Origin: Spiroplasma endosymbiont of Lasioglossum villosulum
GTDB taxonomy: Bacteria; Bacillota_I; Bacilli_A; Mycoplasmatales; VBWQ01
Assembly (NCBI RefSeq): GCF_964020195.1
Contig: NZ_OZ026539.1
Coordinates: 186,001-250,000, forward strand
DNA length: 64,000 bases
Direction of reading: 5' to 3'
Under the pieces are notes generated by a model. The model was not told the DNA's origin. It worked only from the letters and a program-made list of their open reading frames with translations, and searched no databases. Below, in pieces: positions 12,608 through 23,073 of the stretch. Position 1 is the first letter of the stretch. Each line of letters begins with the position of its first letter. Both the position numbers and the translations under genes were made by a program.

Positions 12608-13909
12608 ATGGATAAATCTTTTAATAAAGGTCTTGACCCAGAATTAAAAAAAATTGTGAAAGATGAATGACAACGTCAACAAAATCATATTGAATTAATA
12701 GCTTCAGAAAACTATGTATCACCAGCTGTACTTACACTCGCTGGAACAATATTAACTAATAAGTATGCAGAAGGTTATCCGGGCAGAAGATATTATAATG
12801 GTTGCGAAAATGTTGATAAAATTGAAAATTTGGCAATAGAGCGTTTTAAACAATTATTTAATTGTAGTCATAAACCAGGTCAATGTAAAAAAGGTAATTT
12901 TCATGCTAATGTACAACCTCATTCTGGTAGTCAAGCTAATGCTGAAGCATATGCTGCTATATTACGTCCAGGTGATACTATTCTTGGTATGGAACTTGAT
13001 GCCGGTGGTCATTTAACTCATGGTTATAAAATTAATTTTTCTGGTAAAATTTATCACGGTGTTAATTATGGTGTAAGTAAAAAGGATGAATATTTAGATT
13101 ATGATGAAATTTTAAAAATTGCTAAAGAATGTAAACCAAAAATTATTGTAGCAGGAGCTAGTGCTTATTCAAGACTTATTGATTGATCAAAGTTTCGTAA
13201 AATTGCTGATACTGTTGGAGCATATTTAATGGTTGATATGGCGCATATTGCTGGATTAATTGCTGCTGGATTACATCAAAATCCTATTTGTTATGCTGAT
13301 ATTACAACAACAACAACTCATAAAACATTAAGAGGACCACGTGGTGGTGCTATTCTTTGCACTGAAGAATTAAAAAAGAAAATTGATAGTGCGGTATTTC
13401 CTGGTAATCAAGGTGGACCATTGGAACATATTATTGCAGCAAAAGCACAAGCTTTTTATGAAGCATTAACACCAGAATTTAAAACTTATCAAATGCAAGT
13501 AATTAAAAATGCGCAAGCATTAGCAAAAACTTTTCTTGATGCAAAATTTCATGTAGTGGCGGGTGGAACTGATAATCATTTATTAACTGTTAATGTTACT
13601 AATATTAATGGTTTAAATGGTAAAGAAGCTGTTGATATTTTAGAAAAGATTAATATTGTTGCTAATAAGAATGGTGTTCCCTTTGATCCTTTACCAGCTG
13701 TTATTACTAGTGGTGTTCGTTTTGGTAGTCCAGCAATGACAACGAGAGGTTTTAAAGAAGAGCAGTTTATTGAATTAGGAAAGATTATTATTAGTGCTTG
13801 AAAATTATCTAAGGGTATTAATGATGATGGTTTACATGAATTAAGAAAAAAAGTTGATATACTTTTAAATAAATTTCCCATTTATGAAGATATAAAATTA
13901 CCTCAATAA
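12608..13909 (+). CDS. glyA: Serine hydroxymethyltransferase
   Basis: PLP enzyme converting serine and tetrahydrofolate to glycine and 5,10-methylene-THF, a source of one-carbon units. 433 residues. The start ATG 12608 has 'agagaggatg' upstream. Signatures include '[14 protein letters not shown]', '[13 protein letters not shown]', '[14 protein letters not shown]' and the PLP-lysine segment '[18 protein letters not shown]'. The C-terminal domain is complete. It is closed by a long perfect palindrome. Confidence 0.98.
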
Positions 13910-13940
13910 TAAAATAATTATTTTACATTTGGAATATGAA

Positions 13941-13974
13941 AATAAGTTTTCTGTTAATTAACAGAAAACTTATT
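13941..13974. terminator. Bidirectional terminator between glyA and ftsK
   Basis: A 34-base perfect palindrome has a 15-bp stem (aataagttttctgtt) and an aatt loop, followed by T-rich sequence. It lies between the ends of two convergent genes; the ftsK stop codon begins at the next base. Confidence 0.85.
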
Positions 13975-16250
13975 TTATTTTTTTGAATCTTTAATTTCTT
14001 TTATTTTTTCAATAAAATTATTATCATATTTAACCGAAGATTGTTCTTTAATAAACTTTATTAATTTCGAAACATCTTCATCACTAATTCATGGTGCTTG
14101 TAAGCGATTGATATTATTTTGTCCTGGAGCTAAAAATAACATATCGCCTTTACCTAATAATTTTTCTGCTCCAGCAGTATCAAGGATTGTTTTTGAATCA
14201 ATTCAAGATGCAACTTTAAAAGCAATTCTTGCTGGAATATTATTTTTAATTACGCCAGTAATTACATCTACTGATGGTCTTTGTGTTGCTATTACTAAAT
14301 GAATTCCTGCCGCTCGACCCATTTGTGTAATTCGCATGATTCCTTTTTCAATTTGCTTGCTTGCTTGTACCATTAAATCTGCTAATTCATCAATAACAAT
14401 AATATAATAAGGTAATTTATCAATTTCTTGACTTATTTTTTTATTATAACTTTCAATATCACGATTTCCATTTTTTGCAAATAGTTGGTATCGACGCATC
14501 ATTTCTAAAATTACTACTTGTAATGCTGCTGGTGTTTTGTTTGCTTCTTTAATTACTGGAATAATTAAATGTGGGATATCATTATAAATTGCTAATTCTA
14601 CTCATTTAGGATCGATTAATATTAGTTTTATTTCATGAGGTTTGTATTGTAAGAGCAAAAAAATTAGTAAATCATTAATAAAAACGGATTTTCCTGAACC
14701 AGTACTACCAGCAATTAATAAGTGGGGCATTTCTTTTAATGAATGAAAGATGTAATCACCAGTAGTATTTCTACCAATACTAATTAATAATTTTTTATTT
14801 TTATATTTTTCGCTTATATTTTCAAATTGTTCTTGCATATTAATTGGAACAATATTTTTATTACTAACTTCAATTCCAATCATTGATTTACCAGCTATTG
14901 GTGCTTCGATTCTAATATTATTATTTGCTAAAACTAGTTTTAGTTCTTCTTCTAAGTTAGTAATTTTGTTAATTTTCATTCCTGAAGTGATTGAAACCTC
15001 GTATTTTGTTACTGTTGTACCAATAGTAAAATCATTTACTTTTCCTTGAACAGAAAATTCTTTAAATAACTGATTAATTTTTTCTTTATTTTCTAAAGCA
15101 TATTTTTCATTTTCTTCTTGCTTTTTTATTAGATTATCTGATTTTTAGTTAATTTTAATGTTGGTAAAATATATTTTTGATTAATTATAGTTTGTTCAGG
15201 AAGAAAAAATTTTGTTTTTTCTTGATTGTTATTTTGTTTTTCATTTTGATTAATAATTTTGTTTTGCTCTTTAATTTTTGTTTCATTATTTTCTAATTTT
15301 TGATTATTAATTTTGTTATTTTCTTGTAATAATTCCTTATTGGTTTCTATATCAAAGTTTATTTTTTCGTTTTTTACTTTATTGTTTGCTAAATTTTCTT
15401 TTGTAAATTGTTTAGTTTCTAATTTAGATTGCTTATTATTGTTTTTTGCTTGTTGTTTATTTATTTTTAGTTCTTTTTTTAGATTATTGATTTTGATAGT
15501 ATTATTTTGTGTCAAAGTAAGTTTTTTTTGTTTTTCTTTTGCTTTTTCTAATTTATTAATTTTTTGATCTTTTCGCTTAACTTTAAAATCTAAAATTGTT
15601 TCTTTGATATGATTTGAAATAGTGATAAATAAAATTAAGGGACGGTTAAAAAATAATCAACTAAAACAAATAATAATCATTAATATATTTAATATAAAAT
15701 TAACAAAAAAAGTTGTGTAACCTAAAAATTCTAGTATGGTATTACCAATTAATCCACCAACAAGATAAGAAGGAAAGAAACTATCAATAGTTCAATTATT
15801 AAAGGAAATAGGTGATTTGAAAAATCCGTGATAGTTATTAAAAATAGTTGAATTTCATCAAGATTGATAATAATCATTAATTAAATTAATATGAAATTTA
15901 TTGTTAAATCAAATATTATCATAACGACTAATAATAGTAATAGTTTCAATTGTTCAAACGCAGCATATAATAGTAGTAATTATTGTTCAAACAAATGAAG
16001 CTTTAAATTTAAAATAATAATTAAAACAAAGTGGAATTAAAGATATATATAATAATATATAAATTAAATATTTGCTTCATCCAAATAAAAAAGAAAATAT
16101 AAAGTCGTCTAAAAATTTACCAATTGGTAGTAGTCGTAATAAACTAAAAGTTATTAATAACAATAAAATTAGAGTACCTAATAAGATACCAATTTTATTA
16201 TTATTACTATTTTTAATTTGTTTAATTTTAATATTTTTAAAATCTTTCAT
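13975..16250 (-). pseudogene. ftsK: DNA translocase FtsK/SpoIIIE, frameshifted in a poly-A run
   Basis: FtsK/SpoIIIE hexameric DNA pump. The N-terminal part (start at 16250, 'taggagttt' upstream) has four transmembrane segments and a Lys/Asn/Gln-rich linker, then 'LPTLKLTKNQII' and a TAA at 15129-15131. The motor resumes in the next frame: 'GTTVTKYEVS', 'RIEAPIAGKSMIGIEV', Walker A 'GSTGSGKSVF', Walker B 'KLILIDPK', 'VIDELADLM', '[12 protein letters not shown]'. Adding one A to the A5 tract (15142-15146, T on plus) restores a 758-residue protein that aligns with SpoIIIE at this point. The C-terminal gamma DNA-reading domain is present ('APWISDEDVSKLI'). It may be a real break, a sequencing indel or slippage; I call it a pseudogene only by reading frame. 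Confidence 0.85.
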
Positions 16251-16652
16251 AATTTTAAACTCCTAACTTTTCTATTTTAAATTTATTGGTTGAGTGATTG
16301 TATAAAAATAATATCATATATAGGGGTGTTTGTTACTACTTACTAACCATTTTAATAAATATTATTATGATGTGAACTATTAGTAATTTTTAATTATTTT
16401 TTTAAAAAATATACAATATATATAAATTAAAATATTATTAATATAAGGAGTAAAAAATGATATTTGAGTAATTTTATTTTGTATGTGTTTAGTAGTGATA
16501 ATTATATTGACAATTTTTTAAATATTATTAGTACTTTAATTGATTATATGGTTATATATAATAAACAATATCCATAGTTTAAATCTTGAAAAAGAATAAA
16601 AAATAAATTAAAAGAGAAAAGTAAAAATTAAAGATTGAAAGTGAATTAAAAA
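16251..16652. other. Intergenic stretch with a possible peptide remnant
   Basis: This is 400 bases without a solid gene. 'ataaggag' followed by ATG at 16457 opens only four codons, while another frame from about 16459 encodes about 20 mostly hydrophobic residues (ILFCMCLVVIII) before TAA. This looks like a leader peptide or the broken start of a small membrane protein related in style to the gene at 16653. I see nothing else. Confidence 0.4.
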
Positions 16653-17096
16653 ATGTATAATACTGAAATGAATAATAATGATTTAATGTTTATGATTATA
16701 GGTTTGCCTATAATAGTTATTGTTATAGGAGTTATTATAGTTTGTGTAGTTACTTCAATTGATAGTAGTTCTAGAGTAGATACAGTTAATAATGCAATTG
16801 AAAAAGAAATAAAATATTTTTTATTGAATAAAAATGATATAAATTATGTTTTTAAAAATGGTAATTTATATCAACAAATGAAAAATGAGGTAAAGACTGC
16901 AATAATAGATTTGAGATATAATAAATATACGCTTAATAAATCATATATTAATAGATCTGAAAATAAGATTAAACAAATACAACGTATTATTAATAAATAT
17001 TATAAATTAGATAAAAAAAATATTATTGAAATTGATAATGAAGAAGTTACTAATAATATTATTTTAATAGAAAACAAAGAAATTGATAATGAATAA
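16653..17096 (+). CDS. Single-TM protein with helical tail, unknown
   Basis: Unrecognised 147-residue protein. Residues 9-35 form one strong hydrophobic segment (LMFMIIGLPIIVIVIGVIIV), followed by a charged, probably helical cytoplasmic tail rich in Asn, Lys and Ile. The ribosome-binding site is weak ('gaaagtga'). No motif is visible. It is followed by a hairpin and by about 200 bases without genes. Likely a real, lineage-specific membrane protein, but the start is uncertain. Confidence 0.6.
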   Translation: MYNTEMNNNDLMFMIIGLPIIVIVIGVIIVCVVTSIDSSSRVDTVNNAIEKEIKYFLLNKNDINYVFKNGNLYQQMKNEVKTAIIDLRYNKYTLNKSYINRSENKIKQIQRIINKYYKLDKKNIIEIDNEEVTNNIILIENKEIDNE

Positions 17097-17122
17097 AATA
17101 AAGTTACCTAAATAACTTTATT
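17097..17122 (+). terminator. Hairpin after the 16653 gene
   Basis: A 10-bp stem (aataaagtta / taactttatt) with a 6-base loop directly overlaps the stop of the preceding gene. The T-tract is interrupted, so termination strength is uncertain. Confidence 0.5.
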
Positions 17123-17320
17123 AATAATATTATTGGATTAAATAATGACTTTGTTGTATTCTTATCTTATAACTGAGTAAATAATAAAATATTTTATTAT
17201 TGAATTCATTTTAATTATTATTGTGCTTGGATTTTATATAGCATATTTTATTATATAAGACATTTTAATATGACTGTTTAATGAAAAATTATCTATTTAA
17301 ATTAGCAGTTATATTAATTT

Positions 17321-18850
17321 TTATTCAGTGTCGACTTTAATAATTTCAGTTTTTGTTTTTTGTTTAAATAGTGTATTATTAATTTTTATAAAATAGATTT
17401 TAATATTATTTCAGAAAGTAAAAATTAAAGTAAATAATAAAACAGTAATAGCTCCTAGCGTCAAGCCAATAGTTAGAAATATAAAAGAATTACTAATTAT
17501 ATTATTAATTAATTGATATAAAGCAAAGACCAAGTTAATTAAAATAATTGTTGGAATAAGGATTAAACATAAATATTTGAAACCTTTATTTCATTTAACT
17601 CATGAATATTGATTATTAAATTCTTTTAAACTATCATAACATTTTCAAATAAGGATAACACCAATTAATTCACAAATACCAATAATCATTTGTCAAATAC
17701 CAGTAACTCATATTGCGAGCCCATCAATTAAAGGACTACTATTATTAAAGCAGAATATTAAACCAAGCATAAAACTACTAATAATCATTATTAATAATGC
17801 TTGATAACGTTTAATACCATAATAACTAATTAGAGGATTAACAACGGCTTCAGCTATTGCTATTAATGAAGATATACCAGCAAAAAATACTGATAAAAAG
17901 AAAAGGAAAGCTAAAGTGTGACTTAAAAATGGAAGATGTGTTTGCTCAGTAATGATTGCAAAAACTTGTGGAAAAACTTGAAAAATTAAAGTTGGACCCG
18001 AAATAAATACTTCATCAATAGTTTTATGCTGATTATATGCAATTGCACCAATTCCTCCAAAAACAGTACATGTTGTTAATAAAGCAACAATAACAGTACC
18101 AACCATAATAATTAAACCTTTATTAGTATTACTAGTACCAATTGGCGCATGACTTGAAAAAATAATAATAACACCTGTACAAGTTGAAAGCATAAAGAAG
18201 GCTTGTCCAAAAGCATCAGTTCAAATGCTACTAGTTAATATTTTTTCACTATTAAAACTAAACATTGTTTTTAAACCATCTAGAGCACCAAGCAAAGTTA
18301 AAACGTAAATCATCATCATTAAAATCATGATAAATAGACTAGGAATAAAAATTTTATTTGCTAAATCAATCCCTTTAACAACGCCACCCAACAAAATAAC
18401 ACCAGTAATAATTCAAACCATAATTAAACTAATTAAAACTCAAATACTAATATTACCCAATTGACTAAAACTTTGTGGTACATCGTTGGAAGTTTGACCA
18501 ATTAATTTATTTAAGAAAAATCCTTGTTGATTTAAACCAGGAAGAAAAGACATAACTATTGCCAATAATGATCAAGCGACAAGAACACTATAAAATACAC
18601 CCATTATTCAAACAACTGCAGTTTGTAAAAATCCAAAGAAAGTCCCGGGAGTTTTTGCTAAATCTTTAAAAATTTCAACATGATTTTTACGATATTTATT
18701 ACCTAAATTGATTTCAATTAATAAAATTGGTAAAGCACAGACAATTAGTGCAATAAAGAATGGAATTAAAAAGATACCACCATGTTTATTCATTTGATTT
18801 GGAAATCCCCAAATACTTCCTAATCCTACAGCAGCACCTAGTACTGACAT
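17321..18850 (-). CDS. Sodium-dependent neurotransmitter-symporter family transporter
   Basis: LeuT/NSS-type Na+-coupled symporter, likely for an amino acid. About 12 transmembrane segments over 509 residues. TM1 carries the signature 'AVGLGSIWGFPNQMNKHGG' (sodium and substrate site); TM6-TM8 regions are recognisable, for example 'WTDAFGQAFFMLSTCTGV' read from the minus strand. ATG 18850 has 'tgagga' upstream. However, in-frame codons before it read T-T-W-G-F-I, which matches the family's start of TM1, so translation may begin further upstream at a non-AUG codon; no upstream ATG exists in frame. The C-terminal tail is basic and ends near 17321. Confidence 0.9.
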
Positions 18851-19097
18851 AATAAATCCTCATGTAGTTATGTTTTTTTTCTTTTTGCCTTTCAGATAAT
18901 CAGTGCCTTTATTTTTAGATAGTATTATGAATTTTACACAATAGTTATCAAAGTTACAATATATATTAGTAATATATTTTTAATCTTTAGTTAAAAGTTA
19001 TATTTTTTTAAAACCATTAAAATTCAAATTTAAAAATATCAATGTATAATATTCTTAGTTATGTATATTTGATTTTTGTTTATTAGGAGGAAAATAG

Positions 19098-19415
19098 ATG
19101 ATAAAGATATTACTTACGTGTTCAGCTGGTATGAGCACTTTAAGACTAGAAGCAAATATGAAAGAGTATATTAAAGAGTTAAATTTAGATTATGAAGTGA
19201 AAGCATTAGGTGCTACTGAAGCAAAAGCATCTTTTGCTAAAGGTGAAAAATGGGATGTTGTTTTATTAGGACCACAAGTAAGTTATATGAAAAATGATTT
19301 TACTAATATTATTGGAAATGCTGCTCTTAATGTTATTCCAGCAGCAGTTTATGCGATGGTTCAAGGTAAAGAAACGTTAGAATTAGCAATGAGTTTATTA
19401 GAAATTAAAAAATAA
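19098..19415 (+). CDS. PTS lactose/cellobiose-type EIIB
   Basis: Phosphotransferase system enzyme IIB of the lactose/cellobiose/chitobiose class, 105 residues. It takes phosphate from IIA onto a Cys and passes it to the sugar at IIC. The N-terminus 'IKILLTCSAGMST' contains the phospho-Cys at residue 8, followed by 'AKGEKWDVVLLGPQVSYM', as in cellobiose IIB. The start follows 'taggagga'. The matching IIA gene follows five bases later; no IIC permease gene is present in the window. Confidence 0.93.
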   Translation: MIKILLTCSAGMSTLRLEANMKEYIKELNLDYEVKALGATEAKASFAKGEKWDVVLLGPQVSYMKNDFTNIIGNAALNVIPAAVYAMVQGKETLELAMSLLEIKK

Positions 19416-19419
19416 TACT

Positions 19420-19767
19420 ATGAGCATTAAAGAAAAAGAGAAAAGTAGTAATATTGATTTTGAAAAAATTTCACTTGAAATAATTTCTTCTGCTGGAAAA
19501 GCAAAATTTTTAGCAATAGAAGCAATTACTCTCGCTAAGGAAGCACAATTTGAAACAGCATTAAAAATGATTGATGAAGCAAATGATAATATTACTAAAG
19601 CTTTGCAATCACATATGAGCGTCATTGTTGAAGAAGGTAAAGGTTATCAATTACCTTTTTCAGTATTGTTTATGCATTCTGAAGATCATTTGTTAACAAC
19701 ACAAATGATGATTGAAATTAGTAAAGAATTTATTAATTTATATCAATTTATAAACAGAAAAAAATAA
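19420..19767 (+). CDS. PTS lactose/cellobiose-type EIIA
   Basis: Enzyme IIA partner of the preceding IIB; 115 residues forming the three-helix family fold. 'ISSAGKAKFLAIEAITLAK' and the active His segment 'LFMHSEDHLLTT' (His about 86 or 90) are typical. There is no clear ribosome-binding site before ATG 19420, and the gap to the IIB stop is four bases, so translation probably depends on coupling to IIB. An intrinsic terminator follows at once, so this is a two-gene operon. Confidence 0.92.
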   Translation: MSIKEKEKSSNIDFEKISLEIISSAGKAKFLAIEAITLAKEAQFETALKMIDEANDNITKALQSHMSVIVEEGKGYQLPFSVLFMHSEDHLLTTQMMIEISKEFINLYQFINRKK

Positions 19768-19789
19768 AAATAGGCAAATGCCTATTTTT
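19766..19789. terminator. Intrinsic terminator after PTS IIA
   Basis: A stem of ten pairs (aaaaataggc / gcctattttt) with an aaat loop ends in a T-run. It overlaps the stop of the IIA gene and can also serve the convergent minus-strand genes. Confidence 0.85.
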
Positions 19790-19804
19790 ATTTAAAGTAT
19801 AAAA

Positions 19805-19942
19805 TTAATCTTTTGGTTTTTTTTCAAAATCTTCTCCATCTTTTTCTAATCCTTTGATTGGACAAAGTAGAGGATAATTTTCTTTACAATAATCACAATG
19901 TCATTTTTTCTTTTTGAAAATTTCTTTAAATTTTTTAAACAT
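19805..19942 (-). CDS. Small CxxC protein, possible zinc binder
   Basis: A 45-residue gene too short for usual ORF filters. ATG at 19942 is preceded by 'aaagagagaaaa', and Trp is TGA. A very basic N-terminus (FKKFKEIFKKKKW) is followed by 'HCDYCKENYPLLCP' and an acidic and basic tail ending in KKPKD. One CxxC pair plus a third Cys and a neighbouring His could hold zinc, but one ligand set is incomplete, so this is only suggested. It lies between the PTS operon and a secreted-protein gene. Confidence 0.6.
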
Positions 19943-19988
19943 TATATTTTTTCTCTCTTTCTTTTCATTATTTTTTTGTGAGTATATT

Positions 19989-20762
19989 TTATTCTTGTTC
20001 AAGTTCTGTTCATGAGCCAGTAGTGTTAGTGACTACTTTTCATCCTGTATTACTATTTTCGAATTTAGTTTTTAATTGATTAAAATTCTCAATAATTTTT
20101 TCAGATAAAGTATATAAATCTTCGTTTGAAATATAACCTTTTCAACCACTTGCATCTCATTCGGGAAATCTAGAAATAATATTAAAAATTTCAGTTTTAT
20201 TTTTATTAGTATTTAAAATTTTTTGTCATTCATATCGACTTATTGCAATTTTTAAAGTATCATGTCATAAAAATTTATAATATTTTTCTATTATATTTTT
20301 ATCGTGAGTATTTGGTGAAAATTGTGGTTTTTTATTAAACAAATTTCCAAAATAGTAACATAGTTCAACTCCGTATGTATTGTATCCACGTACACTAGTT
20401 AAATAATTAAGAACATTCATTAATATTTTTGATAATTTATATATATTAGGTTTTGGTCAATTATTTCCTTGATAAGGAAATTTTATGGTATCATATTATA
20501 TTTTTTCTCTTAATTTTTCAAGGTCATTTAAAGAAAAAAGTTTAAATCAACTATCTAAAGTACTACTTTTTATATACACTAATGTTGCAGGACTTTTTCA
20601 ATTTTCTTTTCAGACAATAGAAATTTTATTTTCACCATCATATTTTATTGGTTCATTATTTAAAATATTTGTAGTTTTAATTTCGGTGCTTAAAATAGAA
20701 TTTAAGTTTCCTGTGGTTGTTGCAAATGTTAAAAGACTTACTGTTGTTAATAGTGTTTTCAT
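19989..20762 (-). pseudogene. Secreted protein split by an in-frame TAA
   Basis: One 258-codon frame is interrupted only by a TAA at 20496-20498. The start (20762, 'aaggggggat' upstream) gives a signal-peptide-like N-terminus 'MKTLLTTVSLLTFATTTGNL' with no lipobox Cys. After the TAA the frame continues for about 168 codons, with many Trp (TGA), to 'WTELEQE'. The C-terminal 90 residues resemble the C-terminal region of the secreted SGNH hydrolase at 51220-52629 (shared 'EDLYT'/'DDIYT', 'II..F', 'VTNxxGSW'). The first part alone would be a truncated 88-residue secreted peptide. Probably a recently broken extracellular protein. Confidence 0.7.
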
Positions 20763-21073
20763 AATCATCCCCCCTTATTTAGTTTCTTTACTTTATATAA
20801 AAATTATTTTAATTATCTGGCTAAAATTTTACTATATTTTAAGTAAAATAAAATATAAAAGATAATAACTCAATTTTAAACATTGGATTTATTTGATACT
20901 AAACTTTAAATTTTTTAAGAAATTTATTATAATTTTTTATACTTATAAAAATTAAAAAATAAGTATAGTATTTATATTGTTTTATAATAATTTTAATTAT
21001 ATAAAAGTTTTATTATTATTTTATTTAAAATAATATGGTATTGTATATAGAAGTTTTAAAGGAATATAAAGTT
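20763..21073. other. Intergenic region upstream of uvrB
   Basis: No gene seen. It holds an 8-bp hairpin (atacttat / ataagtat, about 20941-20968) and AT-rich promoter-like sequence for divergent transcription of the secreted gene and uvrB. An in-frame ATG at 21035 exists but has no ribosome-binding site. Confidence 0.5.
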
Positions 21074-23059
21074 ATGTTTAAATTAAAAGCACCTTATAAA
21101 CCAACAGGTGATCAACCCGAAGCAATTAGAAAATTAGTAGTAGCTATTAAAAATAATATTAAATACCAAGTATTATTGGGAGCCACTGGTACGGGTAAAA
21201 CTTTTACAATGGCCAATGTTATTGCGCAAGTGCAAAAACCAACTTTAATTTTAGTACATAATAAAACATTAGCTATGCAATTATATGGAGAATTGAAAAC
21301 TTTTTTTCCTGAAAATCGCGTTGAATATTTTGTCTCATATTTTGATTTTTATCAACCTGAGGCATATTTACCAAAAACCGATACTTATATTGATAAAAAT
21401 TCTAAACAAAATCAAGAAATTGAAATGTTAAGATTAAGTGCTTTAAATGGTTTATCTATTAGTAAAGATGTTATTGTTGTGGCATCGGTAGCAGCAATTT
21501 ATGGTGAACAAGAACCAACAGCATATAAAGATAACTTTTTTGAATTGAGAAAAGGACAAAAAATTAATAGAAAAGATTTATTATTAAGACTAATTAAAAA
21601 TGGATATGTACGTAATGATATTACATTAGAACCGGGTAGTTTTAGTGCAAAAGGTGATTTAATAAAGTTAGCTCCATCTTGAAATGATCAATTTTATTTA
21701 AGAATTAGTTTATTTGGTGATGAAATTGAAGAAATAGCACGTATTGATACATTAGGCGCTAATGTTTTAGAGCGTTTTTCCTTTATTACAATTTTTCCTG
21801 CGCAAAATTATATTACTAGTAAAAATCGTGTTGATCAGGCAATTATTAAAATTACTGAAGAGTTAAAAATAACATTAGCACAACTAAGAAAAAATAATAT
21901 GTTAGTAGAAGCGCAAAGATTAGAACAAAGAACAGAACATGATCTAGAATCCTTAAAAGAATTTGGTATTTGTAGTGGTATTGAAAATTATTCTCGTCAT
22001 TTAGAAAATAGAGAAGTGGGTTCAGCACCATATACTTTAATTGATTTTTTTCCAGATGATTTTTTAACAATTATTGATGAATCTCATATGACATTACCGC
22101 AAATTAGAGGAATGTATAATACTGATCGTAGCAGAAAAGAAACATTAGTAAAATATGGCTTTCGTTTACCTAGTGCTTTGGATAATCGTCCTTTAAATTT
22201 TAATGAATTTTCTAATAAGTTAAAGCAAGTTATTTATACTTCAGCAACTCCTGCTGATTATGAATTAGCATTAATTAAAAATGAAGTTGAGCCTTTTAAT
22301 GTACCAGTTCAACAAATTATTCGTCCCACAGGTTTATTAGATCCAACAATTGAAATTAAACCAACTAAAAATCAAATGGAAGATATTATTAATCAAATAA
22401 AATTACGAACAAAAAATAATGAAAGAGTATTTATTACTACTTTAACAATTAGAATGGCAGAAGAATTATCAAATTTTTTACAAGAACAAAAAATTAAAGT
22501 TGCTTATATTCATAATGAATTAAAAACATTAGAACGTACTAAAGTTTTGTTAGATTTAAGAAAAGGTGTTTTTGATGTTATTGTTGGTATTAATTTATTA
22601 CGTGAAGGATTAGACGTACCAGAAGTATCATTAATCTGTATTTTGGATGCTGATAAATCTGGTTTTTTACGTAATACTAAATCATTAATCCAAACTATTG
22701 GTCGCGCAGCACGAAATGTTAATGGTCATGTTATACTATATGGAGATATTAAGACAGAGGCAATGACACAAGCAATTGAAGAAACGCAAAGAAGAAGAGA
22801 AATTCAACTTGCTTATAATAAAAAACATAATATAGTACCAGTTACTGTTAAAAAACCGTTGAGTGAAATCGTAAGTACTAGAGAATTAGATGTTGATTTA
22901 AAAATTTTAAATTCAAGTAAAGGTAAAACAAAAATAGCTGCTAAAACAAAGATAATTGCTGATTTAAGAGTTGAAATGTTACAAGCAGCTAAAGATTTAA
23001 ATTTTGAAAAGGCAGCTTCACTTCGTGATTTAATTTTGAGTATTGAAAGTGAAAAATAA
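21074..23059 (+). CDS. uvrB: Excinuclease ABC subunit B
   Basis: DNA-damage verification helicase of nucleotide excision repair, 661 residues. ATG 21074 follows 'aaaggaata'; the earlier ATG at 21035 lacks such a site. The N-terminus '[12 protein letters not shown]' precedes Walker A 'GATGTGKT' near residue 36, the beta-hairpin region '[14 protein letters not shown]', '[16 protein letters not shown]', '[16 protein letters not shown]' and the motif VI 'QTIGRAARN'. A UvrC-binding UVR motif ends the protein ([19 protein letters not shown]). uvrA is also in this window, about 6.4 kb away. Confidence 0.98.
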
Positions 23060-23073
23060 AGGAGTAAAATAAG

